A stretch of DNA of 21,963 bases from an uncultured Eubacteriales bacterium (GTDB taxonomy: Bacteria > Bacillota > Clostridia > UMGS1810), in NCBI GenBank assembly GCA_900555295.1, contig USKN01000010.1:1-21963 (forward strand), written 5' to 3'. Shown here in pieces: positions 1 through 6,912 of the stretch; positions within the stretch are counted from its first letter, which is position 1, and each line of letters begins with the position of its first letter. Both the position numbers and the translations under genes were made by a program. Under the pieces are notes generated by a model. The model worked only from the letters and a program-made list of their open reading frames with translations, searched no databases and was not told where the DNA came from.

Positions 1-187
1 CAAACAAACGGTTGCCCAAAAAATCTTCAATCATATTTACTTCTATAAAATTTTTATAAAGCTTTTTACCCGTATAGCGAATTATATATGTTTTCCCAAC
101 CTGCCTTGCACCGTCCACCAATAATATTTTGGGTGAATTTGACGTTAAATGCTTATTTATCTCATTTTCTATTTTTCGGTACAGCAT
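1..187 (-). CDS. AAA_14-type ATPase, N-terminal fragment (runs off left edge)
   Basis: Only the first 62 codons are inside the window. The start is the ATG ending at 187, preceded on the minus strand by the purine-rich site AGAGGGG. The peptide begins MLYRKIENEINKHL and contains a Walker A loop, VDGARQVGKTY, at about residues 25-35, then a segment (KLYKNFIEVNM) typical of the AAA_14 family of ATPases that often carry a C-terminal DUF4143 domain. These proteins are common in gut Clostridia and Bacteroidetes, usually as many paralogues, and their cellular role is not established. The C-terminal part lies outside the window, so DUF4143 is an expectation from the family, not something seen. The upstream promoter overlaps an unusual repeat array. 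Confidence 0.8.
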   Translation of the reverse strand, partial: MLYRKIENEINKHLTSNSPKILLVDGARQVGKTYIIRYTGKKLYKNFIEVNMIEDFLGNRLF

Positions 188-231
188 AAAACAACCCCTC
201 TTTTTATTATAATACAATGTATGGTAAGATT

Positions 232-260
232 ATTATAACACATAAAAAATGACTTTTCAA
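232..260 (-). promoter_or_regulatory. Promoter of the AAA_14 ATPase gene
   Basis: On the minus strand TTGAAA (255-260) and TATAAT (232-237) are separated by exactly 17 bp, about 45 bp upstream of the ATPase start codon. The -35 hexamer is the first half of the proximal copy of the 12-bp repeat TTGAAAAGTCAT. Confidence 0.65.
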
Positions 261-326
261 TACCTTTTTGCGCTGATTTTTATGACTTTTCAATATAATT
301 TTATACCAAAAAGTATGACTTTTCAA
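249..326. repeat. Three copies of a 12-bp element at exact 33-bp period
   Basis: The plus-strand sequence ATGACTTTTCAA occurs at 249-260, 282-293 and 315-326, identical in all three. The 21-bp stretches between copies differ from each other. On the minus strand each copy reads TTGAAAAGTCAT; the proximal copy supplies the -35 box of the ATPase promoter, and the distal copy is also followed, after 17 bp, by a TAAAAT. A 33-bp period is about three helical turns, so the copies face the same side of the DNA. This suggests binding sites for a protein or duplicated promoter elements. Confidence 0.8.
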
Positions 327-380
327 ATTATTTAATTATTTTTTTAAATTTTGTTACCGACATTTGGCAGTTAAATACGA

Positions 381-386
381 TATAAT
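381..386 (+). promoter_or_regulatory. Probable -10 box for the phage-like gene pair
   Basis: A TATAAT hexamer lies 52 bp before the ATG at 438. No good -35 hexamer is found 16-18 bp upstream, so the promoter call rests on the -10 and on position. The gene's ribosome binding site, TGGAGG, is at 426-431. Confidence 0.45.
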
Positions 387-437
387 CGTGTTAGGTATGG
401 AGAAAACAAAACACAAAAAGCAAAATGGAGGTACAAA

Positions 438-2735
438 ATGAGTTTAAATAAAGTAACTTATGTAAAAGGGCAAACCATAATAACCTCCGATAACCTGAAC
501 AACATTCAGGATTCGGTGGCTACTTTGGAGCAAACGGCGGAAAAGTCGCATACGCACGCCAACAAACAAGTACTTGACAACATTATAAACAAAAATGACG
601 GTAAAAAATACGTTATAAAAAACGGCGAATTATGCGAGCTTGACGAAGATTTAACGGTAAAAGACGTATCGGTAAGCGGAACAGACACGGCAATATGTAC
701 CAATGCCGCCGGAACGCAAATAAAAAAACTTGAAATATCAGGGCGCGGTGATGTTACAAGCGGTATTAAGGTAACCAATATGCCGATAAAAATTACCATA
801 GGCGAAAATGTATCGAGCATTACACCGTCCACAAGCTCGGGCAGTGTTATCCCCTATTTGGGAAGTTTTTATTACTCACGTGTTGAGACGCAGTACACCG
901 ATAAATTGGCATACGACGAAAACGGCGCATTAAAATATTACAAAAATACCGTAAAAAAAACATTTAACAGTAAAACGGGCTGGACAAAACTCGGCACAAG
1001 TACCGAAACAACGGCAGACGACGGTACAAAATACTATTGCTACCGATACACAACCACATCGGAGGACGACCAAATTTACACATACGGCAAGCTGTATCAG
1101 TCAACGTGTATAGCCATAGATACAAACGATACATCGGTAACGATTGCCGACGGCAGCAACACTCAAGGCTACAGTTATAATTGTGTGGGTGTTGCCACTA
1201 CAGACGGCACAATGTATGTATGGCTAAAGCTTGCCAATGTTGCCGACTTAAATGCGCTTAACACATATCTTACCGAACATCCTCTTACAATTTTAGGCGC
1301 GGCACAAAAAGCAAACGTGTATGATATTTCGGAGTCTACAATTTCTATGCTCAATTCGGTTATGCTCAATACAGGCAACAACACCGTTAAATTTTCGAGC
1401 GACGGAGGACTTGGCTGCGATTTTAAATTTGTATATGAGCAAACGTCCAAAACAAGCGCAAACGAAATTGTAAACACACACAACAATTCAACGGCGGCCC
1501 ACCCTGCCATACGTGCCGATATTACGGCGCTCGGCGAAAAAATAAATATGCAAAAACGCAGTATAAGTTTTTCGGAGCTTATTGCGTTATGCGAAAATGT
1601 GAGTACATCATCGATTGCCGACAATACCGACGGTGTAAAATCGGTTACATTTACCGCGTCGGCAACATGCGAACATATTAACGAAACATTTAACTGCGAA
1701 CCTTTTAAAACGGTACTGTGCGAATTTTGCGGTAAAACAAGCACCGCCGAATGTTCGGACACATTGGGCGGATATGTTACCGTTGAGTTTTACGACAAAA
1801 ACGGTGATAAAATAGGTACATCATACAGCGGTGACGTTTTGGGCGAAAGCACATACGGATATCACCGTTACGGCTGGATTGCGCCAAAAGGAACGCAATC
1901 GGCAAAATTTAAAATTGTAACAAAGGGTACAACATCTGTTATATTTAACGATTTTGCACTGTCGGTACTCGACTGTATGCCGCGCCGCGGAAACGCAAGC
2001 GGTATAATATACGATGCGCATTTAGGTTTATGCAACGCCGCACCGCGCAACACTATGATAGGTTTTGAAATGGCAAAACGTGCGGGCTTTACCTCGTTTG
2101 TTACAAACATTCAGCCTACAAGCGACGGAGTACTTGTGGCACTCCACGACAGCACAATAGACGCCACATCAAACGGAACGGGCAGTATATCAACGCTTAC
2201 ATATCAGCAGCTTATGCAGTACGATTTCGGTTCATGGTTTAACACCGCATACACGGGCACAAAAATACCAAAGCTTGAAACTGTGCTGCAATTTGCCGCC
2301 GCAAGCGGTATGCACCCAATATTAAGGCTTACCGACAATTGGAATAACGATACGGGAACAGCATATATGACGCAAATATACACTATGCTTAAAAAATACG
2401 GATTAAAAAAACGCGCCACAATAAAATCGTTTGAAATTAACACGCTTACTGCCTGCTACGGTATAATGGGCAACGATGTTGACTACATATGGTGTCTTGA
2501 AACGGACGAACCTGAAAGCTGGGTTTACACATCGGCAACGTCATTTACGGGTGATTTAACATTGGAGCCTATGGCTTCGCTTACCCAAACGTGTGCAAAC
2601 ACCATTTTAAGCAACGGTATAAAAGCATCCGCCTGGACGGTAAACAGTCCGTCACAAATGCGAAAACTTGCAAAAATGGGAATTACACGTTTTTGTACCG
2701 ATACATTCTCCGATATTGTGTTTCCCATTGAGTGA
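438..2735 (+). CDS. Phage tail-fibre-like protein with C-terminal degenerate GDPD domain
   Basis: This 765-residue protein starts like prophage tail or baseplate appendages: a short N-terminal segment followed by SHTHANKQVLDNI (37-49), and later NTHNNSTAAHPAIRADI (346-362), both motif types seen in tail fibres of Firmicutes phages. The middle is Ser/Thr-rich and probably beta. Residues 524-764 match the glycerophosphodiester phosphodiesterase fold: AHLG (H528), TSDGV (561-565), LHD (H570), a conserved IPKLETVLQF segment and a C-terminal AWTVNSPSQ...ITRFCTDT. Both general acid/base histidines remain, but the Arg of the usual HRG is Leu529 and the metal-binding E-x-D is V555-x-N557, so catalysis is doubtful. 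In phages such domains are thought to act on teichoic-acid-type polymers. The gene is followed 6 bp later by terL. A promoter -10 and a clear TGGAGG site precede it. Confidence 0.75.
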   Translation: MSLNKVTYVKGQTIITSDNLNNIQDSVATLEQTAEKSHTHANKQVLDNIINKNDGKKYVIKNGELCELDEDLTVKDVSVSGTDTAICTNAAGTQIKKLEISGRGDVTSGIKVTNMPIKITIGENVSSITPSTSSGSVIPYLGSFYYSRVETQYTDKLAYDENGALKYYKNTVKKTFNSKTGWTKLGTSTETTADDGTKYYCYRYTTTSEDDQIYTYGKLYQSTCIAIDTNDTSVTIADGSNTQGYSYNCVGVATTDGTMYVWLKLANVADLNALNTYLTEHPLTILGAAQKANVYDISESTISMLNSVMLNTGNNTVKFSSDGGLGCDFKFVYEQTSKTSANEIVNTHNNSTAAHPAIRADITALGEKINMQKRSISFSELIALCENVSTSSIADNTDGVKSVTFTASATCEHINETFNCEPFKTVLCEFCGKTSTAECSDTLGGYVTVEFYDKNGDKIGTSYSGDVLGESTYGYHRYGWIAPKGTQSAKFKIVTKGTTSVIFNDFALSVLDCMPRRGNASGIIYDAHLGLCNAAPRNTMIGFEMAKRAGFTSFVTNIQPTSDGVLVALHDSTIDATSNGTGSISTLTYQQLMQYDFGSWFNTAYTGTKIPKLETVLQFAAASGMHPILRLTDNWNNDTGTAYMTQIYTMLKKYGLKKRATIKSFEINTLTACYGIMGNDVDYIWCLETDEPESWVYTSATSFTGDLTLEPMASLTQTCANTILSNGIKASAWTVNSPSQMRKLAKMGITRFCTDTFSDIVFPIE

Positions 2736-2741
2736 TAAGCT

Positions 2742-4178
2742 ATGAACACTATTTGGAAACCGCAAAAAAAGCAGGCAATATTTCAGTCACGGGGCGAATA
2801 CGAAGCCCTTTACGGCGGTGCGGCGGGAGGCGGAAAGTCGGACGCACTTTTAACGGAGGCGCTCCGGCAGGTACACATTCCGCATTACAGAGCGCTTATT
2901 TTACGTAAAACATATCCGCAACTTTCGGAGCTTACCGACAGGAGCCGCGATATATACTCGATGGCATATCCGCAGGCACGCTACAACGACAGCAAGCATT
3001 ATTGGATTTTTCCGAGCGGTGCAAAAATATATTTTGGCGCAATGCAACACACCAAAGACCGCATTAATTACCAGGGTAAGCGATACGATTTTATTGCATT
3101 TGACGAGCTTACGCATTTTACGTGGGACGAGTACAGTTATATGTTTTCACGTAACAGACCGTCGGGCAGCGGAACACGAGTATACATACGTTCAACCACA
3201 AACCCCGGCGGTATAGGACACGGTTGGGTTAAGGAGCGGTTTATAACCGCCGCTCCTCCCCTTACGCCAATCAAAAGCACAATGAATGTTACATCGCCCG
3301 ACGGAAAAGTGATTGAGGTTACGCGCAACAGAATTTTTGTGCCGAGTACGGTATTTGATAATCAAAAGCTGCTTTCCAATGACCCAAACTATCTTGCAAA
3401 CCTTTCTATGCTGCCCGAAAAAGAAAAGCGTGCGTTGCTTTACGGCGATTGGGACAGCTTTTGCGGACAGGTTTTTACCGAATGGAAAAACGACCCCGAG
3501 CATTATATTGACCGCCATTTTACACACGTAATAGAGCCTTTTTTAATACCAAAAGATTGGAAAATATACCGCGGTTTTGACTTTGGATATGCAAAACCGT
3601 TTGCGGTGGAATGGCTTGCGGTTGACCGTGAGGCGCGCGTATATATTATTGCCGAATTATACGGCTGTACCGAAAATGCAAACGAGGGAGTGCGATACAC
3701 ACCGCAGCAAATTGCGCAAAAAATAAAAGAGATAGAGTCACAGCACCCAAATTTAAAGGGCCGGCGCATACGCGGAATTGCCGACCCCGCCATTGCAAAA
3801 GCCGAAACGGGGCAAAGCATTGCGGATATGTTTGCAAAAGAAGGTGTGTTTTTTGATTACGGCGACCACGAACGTCTTGCAGGTAAAATGCAGTTTCACT
3901 ACCGACTTACGTTTGACGGAAACGGTGTACCTATGATGTATGTGTTTAAAACCTGCCGTCATTTTATAAGAACCATTCCCAACCTTGTGTACGACACAAC
4001 AAACGTTGAGGATATAAACTCCGACAACGAGGATCACATTTACGACTGTGTACGGTATGTACTTATGGATAATCCCATAAATCCCGTTTCAAACTCCGTA
4101 TCGGTTAAAAAACTTGAATTTGACCCGCTTGAATTAAACGAACAAAATTACGGGAAATATAATTTTTATAAAATGTAA
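2742..4178 (+). CDS. terL: Phage terminase large subunit (TerL)
   Basis: The 478-residue product has the full layout of a DNA-packaging terminase. Its ATPase part shows Walker A GGAAGGGKS (25-33), Walker B FIAFDELT with D121/E122, and the coupling motif STTNPGG (151-157). The RNase H-like nuclease part has the acidic residues in RGFDFG (D280), IADPA (D348) and NEDHIYD (D431 or D435). The length is normal for the family and no frame break is seen. In phages it pumps and cuts concatemeric DNA into the prohead with a small terminase and portal. Here neither partner is present: the preceding gene is a tail-type protein and the next is a cellular-type lipoprotein. The ribosome binding site is weak and the start is 6 bp after the upstream stop, so it probably depends on translational coupling. 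Confidence 0.9.
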   Translation: MNTIWKPQKKQAIFQSRGEYEALYGGAAGGGKSDALLTEALRQVHIPHYRALILRKTYPQLSELTDRSRDIYSMAYPQARYNDSKHYWIFPSGAKIYFGAMQHTKDRINYQGKRYDFIAFDELTHFTWDEYSYMFSRNRPSGSGTRVYIRSTTNPGGIGHGWVKERFITAAPPLTPIKSTMNVTSPDGKVIEVTRNRIFVPSTVFDNQKLLSNDPNYLANLSMLPEKEKRALLYGDWDSFCGQVFTEWKNDPEHYIDRHFTHVIEPFLIPKDWKIYRGFDFGYAKPFAVEWLAVDREARVYIIAELYGCTENANEGVRYTPQQIAQKIKEIESQHPNLKGRRIRGIADPAIAKAETGQSIADMFAKEGVFFDYGDHERLAGKMQFHYRLTFDGNGVPMMYVFKTCRHFIRTIPNLVYDTTNVEDINSDNEDHIYDCVRYVLMDNPINPVSNSVSVKKLEFDPLELNEQNYGKYNFYKM

Positions 4179-4189
4179 AATAAAAGTAA

Positions 4190-4218
4190 TTGACATTTTG
4201 CTCCAAAAGGACTATAAT
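4190..4218 (+). promoter_or_regulatory. Consensus sigma-A promoter for the lipoprotein gene
   Basis: TTGACA (4190-4195) and TATAAT (4213-4218) match both consensus hexamers with exactly 17 bp between them, 40 bp before the lipoprotein start. No terminator is visible between terL and this promoter. Confidence 0.85.
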
Positions 4219-4258
4219 AATGATTACCGTTTAAATTTTAACACAGGAGAGATTTAAA

Positions 4259-4624
4259 ATGAAATTAATTTTAAAAAGAATAATTTTGGCAGCTATAATA
4301 GTATGTATGATTACCGCAATAAGCGCATGCGGCAAAAAGAAAACCAATAAGGCGGCAAACACGGGCAAAGACGCGGTGCAAACTCAAACGGATAACAACG
4401 GCAATACCCAAAACGGTAAATCCGACATCACGGAAGCCGATAACGGTAATACAAACGAAAACACCGCTGAGGACAAGCCTATTGAAAACACACAGGTGAC
4501 CGAAAAAGAATTTAAGCAGCTTGTGGCAGACGCCAACTCCGATGATGAAGAAGTTAAAAAAGCCGCACTTGAAAAACTGCAGGTTATTTTAGATTCGGTA
4601 GAGCAAAATTCCACACAAAATTAA
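4259..4624 (+). CDS. Small secreted lipoprotein of unknown function
   Basis: The 121-residue product has a basic N terminus, a hydrophobic core and the lipobox ISAC with Cys24, so it should be lipid-modified and held on the outer face of the membrane. Residues 25-80 are a hydrophilic, Asn/Thr/Asp/Lys-rich linker with no apparent fold. Residues 81-116 look like a short charged helical segment (EFKQLV...EVKKAALEKLQVILDSV), similar in flavour to HEAT-like or other helix pairs but too short to assign. It is a single-gene transcription unit: consensus promoter upstream, AGGAGAG site at 4245-4251, terminator 11 bp after the stop. No function can be assigned from sequence. Confidence 0.8.
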   Translation: MKLILKRIILAAIIVCMITAISACGKKKTNKAANTGKDAVQTQTDNNGNTQNGKSDITEADNGNTNENTAEDKPIENTQVTEKEFKQLVADANSDDEEVKKAALEKLQVILDSVEQNSTQN

Positions 4625-4635
4625 TATATCAACAG

Positions 4636-4668
4636 CCCTCACAGAAAAAAGTTTCGTGAGGGTTTTTT
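4636..4668 (+). terminator. Intrinsic terminator of the lipoprotein gene
   Basis: CCCTCAC (4636-4642) pairs perfectly with GTGAGGG (4656-4662); GAAA/TTTC inside can extend the stem past one bulged A. Six T residues follow (4663-4668). Confidence 0.9.
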
Positions 4669-4732
4669 GTCGGCAAAAAATACTCTTTATTGATAATGCG
4701 CAAAAAGCCTCGCCTGCATTTGTTTTTTATAT

Positions 4733-4761
4733 TTGACAAATTTACTTTATTATGGTAAAAT
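4733..4761 (+). promoter_or_regulatory. Strong promoter with extended -10
   Basis: TTGACA (4733-4738) and TAAAAT (4756-4761) are 17 bp apart, and TG at 4753-4754 gives an extended -10. It lies about 225 bp upstream of the MarR-type gene, so it either makes a long leader or a separate small transcript. Confidence 0.7.
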
Positions 4762-4891
4762 ATAAATATATTTTTAGATGTACTTTTTTCTTTCAGGGGA
4801 TTTTTTACTGTAAATTACTATTGTTTTGCAAGCCGTTTTTTTGTTTATTACCTATGAAAAAGCCAAATAAAACGTATAAAAGATAAAATAA

Positions 4892-4924
4892 GTAAGTAAA
4901 GTAAGTAAAGTAAGTAAAGTAAAC
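4892..4924 (+). repeat. Three tandem copies of GTAAGTAAA
   Basis: GTAAGTAAA occurs at 4892-4900, 4901-4909 and 4910-4918, followed by a partial GTAAAC. The array is 63 bp upstream of the MarR-type start. It could be slippage-prone microsatellite DNA or a set of operator half-sites. Confidence 0.85.
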
Positions 4925-4986
4925 AAATTAAATAATTATAAAAATTTTAATTTTGATATAATATAACAAGCAAGGGGGATTACTAT

Positions 4987-5463
4987 ATGCGAAAAAACTT
5001 TAATTTAACAGATATATCATCAATTGCCAACGAAGCAATTTTTTTATCATATCGATTTAATCATTTAAACATAGGTAGGTTTTTTGCCGAAATGAGTGCA
5101 ATAGACTACACGGCAGTATGGGTAATGAGCAAAAAACACGGCGAAAAAAAAGTATATCTTACAGATATTGCGGCCGAACTTAACATACCACTTGCAACCG
5201 TTACCAAGCTTGCAAAGTCGCTTACCGCAAAAGGCCTTGTAACCTGGACGCACGATGGTGACGGTGAGGACGGAACATACCTGCAAATAACGGAACGCGG
5301 AACCAATATTGCCGCAAAGCAACAGCAAAAGCTTAAAGAATTTTACGAAACGGTTATAGAAAAATTCGGACGCGACAATTTTGTTGAATGGCTCACCGCC
5401 ACAAGCGAGCTGACCGACTTGATGACAAAAGAAATTAAAAAAAGAGGTGACAAAAATGGCTGA
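4987..5463 (+). CDS. MarR-family transcriptional regulator
   Basis: The 158-residue protein has the MarR architecture: N-terminal dimerisation helices, a winged helix-turn-helix at about residues 53-105 (YLTDIAAELNI, then PLATVTKLAKSLTAKGLV as recognition region, then a wing containing DGDGEDGTYLQIT), and C-terminal helices. The start codon has the site AAGGGGG 8 nt upstream. Its last 8 bp overlap the start of the citrate synthase gene, so the two are co-transcribed and translationally coupled. MarR proteins usually repress their own operon and respond to a small ligand; autoregulation here is inference. The AT-rich repeats in the leader are the natural place to look for its operator. Confidence 0.85.
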   Translation: MRKNFNLTDISSIANEAIFLSYRFNHLNIGRFFAEMSAIDYTAVWVMSKKHGEKKVYLTDIAAELNIPLATVTKLAKSLTAKGLVTWTHDGDGEDGTYLQITERGTNIAAKQQQKLKEFYETVIEKFGRDNFVEWLTATSELTDLMTKEIKKRGDKNG

Positions 5464-6793
5464 AAACAGACTTGATATATATGCAGACGCAAAAAGCATA
5501 AGCTGTGTACAAAACGATAAAATAAGCGACAAACTTTTTCGTGAATACGGCGTATTTACGGGACTGCGCGATGAAAACGGCAAAGGCGTATTAACAGGAC
5601 TTACACGTATATCGGAGGTAAAATCTTTTGCCGACGGAGCGGACGGAAAGCCCCAACCCTGCGACGGTGAATTGTGGTACAGAGGGTACAATGTAAACAC
5701 GCTTTTATCAAAATACATTGGCAAAGACGAGTTGGGATTTGAACGAATGACTTATCTTTTGCTGTTTGGCGAATTACCCTCAAGTGAGCAGGAGGCGGAA
5801 TTTAAAAGCATAATAGGCGACTGCCGTATACTGCCCTCCAGCTTTACGCGTGATGTTATAATGAAAGCGCCTACGGGCGATATAATGAACAGTATGTCGC
5901 GCAGTATTCTTGCGCTTGCGGCATATGATACATCAACGGGCAAAAATGATGTTGCAAATACCATAAAGCAATGCATTAAGCTTATATCGCTGTTTCCGTC
6001 GCTTGCGGTATATGCATATCACGCATACAACCATTATATAAATGATGACAGTATGTATATACATCGCCCCGACCCGTCGCTTTCGGCAGCTGAAAATTTA
6101 CTTATGATGTTACGCCCCAACAAAAAATACAGTTTTATTGAGGCAAAAGTTCTCGATACGGCGCTTATACTTCATATGGAGCACGGCGGAGGAAACAACT
6201 CAACATTTACAACACGTGTTGTAACATCATCAGGCTCGGACGCATACTCAACAATGGCGGCGGCTATGTCATCGCTTAAAGGACCAAAACACGGCGGAGC
6301 CAACATAAAGGTTATGGAAATGATGAACGATATAAAACAGCACGTAAATGATATTACAAGCAGAGAAGAAGTAAGCGATTATTTGCACAAAATAGTAAAC
6401 AAAGAGGCATTTGACGGAAAAGGACTTATTTACGGTATGGGACACGCCGTTTATACTGTATCCGACCCGCGCGAACGCATTTTAAAAGAATATGTTAAAA
6501 AACTGTCGGCCGACAAACATAAAGATGACGAAATGACATTATACGGACTTGTGGAGGAGCTTGCACCGTCCATAATAGAAGAAAAACGCAGAACGCACAA
6601 AGCCATAAGCCCCAATGTGGATTTTTACAGTGGTTTTGTATACGATATGCTCGGAATACCCAAAGAAATGTACACGGCAATTTTTGCAATAGCAAGAATT
6701 GTGGGCTGGAGTGCACACCGCTTGGAAGAGCTTATATGTACCGACAAAATTATTCGCCCGGCATATATGAGTGTTATGAAAGAAAAAGAGTAA
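5456..6793 (+). CDS. gltA: Citrate synthase family protein
   Basis: The 445-residue enzyme should condense acetyl-CoA and oxaloacetate to citrate, the entry to 2-oxoglutarate and glutamate in anaerobes with a partial TCA cycle. All key positions are visible: MEHGGGNNSTF (H243), GPKHGGAN (H279), GMGHAVY (H330) and NVDFYSG (D389), matching the His-His-Asp catalytic triad and the oxaloacetate-binding His. It has an N-terminal extension before the first conserved block (GLTRISEV), as in other long clostridial forms. I chose the ATG at 5456 because AAAGAGGTGA (5441-5450) precedes it; a GTG at 5447 would overlap that site. It could instead be a 2-methylcitrate synthase, since the two are hard to separate by sequence. 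The linked MarR-type gene suggests ligand-controlled expression. Confidence 0.88.
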   Translation: MAENRLDIYADAKSISCVQNDKISDKLFREYGVFTGLRDENGKGVLTGLTRISEVKSFADGADGKPQPCDGELWYRGYNVNTLLSKYIGKDELGFERMTYLLLFGELPSSEQEAEFKSIIGDCRILPSSFTRDVIMKAPTGDIMNSMSRSILALAAYDTSTGKNDVANTIKQCIKLISLFPSLAVYAYHAYNHYINDDSMYIHRPDPSLSAAENLLMMLRPNKKYSFIEAKVLDTALILHMEHGGGNNSTFTTRVVTSSGSDAYSTMAAAMSSLKGPKHGGANIKVMEMMNDIKQHVNDITSREEVSDYLHKIVNKEAFDGKGLIYGMGHAVYTVSDPRERILKEYVKKLSADKHKDDEMTLYGLVEELAPSIIEEKRRTHKAISPNVDFYSGFVYDMLGIPKEMYTAIFAIARIVGWSAHRLEELICTDKIIRPAYMSVMKEKE

Positions 6794-6856
6794 ATTTTAA
6801 AGCTAAATTCTTCGGTTTTTACACGGCACGCATTGCCTAATATCTATACATTTATA

Positions 6857-6895
6857 AAAACCAACCTGCACACATACAGTGTACAGGTTGGTTTT
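6857..6895. terminator. Bidirectional terminator between citrate synthase and the giant surface protein gene
   Basis: AAAACCAACCTG (6857-6868) pairs perfectly with CAGGTTGGTTTT (6884-6895), with ACAC/GTGT extending the stem past one mismatch. T residues follow on the plus strand (to 6897), and on the minus strand the stem runs into TTTTTATAAA. It serves both convergent units. Confidence 0.9.
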
Positions 6896-6912
6896 TTATA
6901 AAATCATAATTA

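Larger units (their letters stand above)
4669..4986 (+). other. AT-rich leader region of the MarR/citrate synthase unit
   Basis: This 318-bp stretch has no credible gene. It holds a strong promoter at 4733-4761, a 9-bp tandem repeat at 4892-4924 and a second possible -10, TATAAT, at 4957-4962 with no good -35. If the distal promoter drives the operon the mRNA leader is about 215 nt. The longest reading frame with an ATG in it is ten codons (from about 4854) and lacks a ribosome binding site. Confidence 0.6.

Noticed and set aside
249..326. Repeat-spacer pattern resembling a tiny CRISPR array
   Set aside because: The repeat is only 12 bp, there are three copies, the spacers are AT-rich, and no cas genes are visible. 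The overlap with -35 boxes fits a promoter or operator better.
5065..5724. 219-codon minus-strand frame across the MarR/citrate synthase junction
   Set aside because: Both plus-strand genes have clear domains, catalytic residues and ribosome binding sites; the antisense frame shows no recognisable motif.
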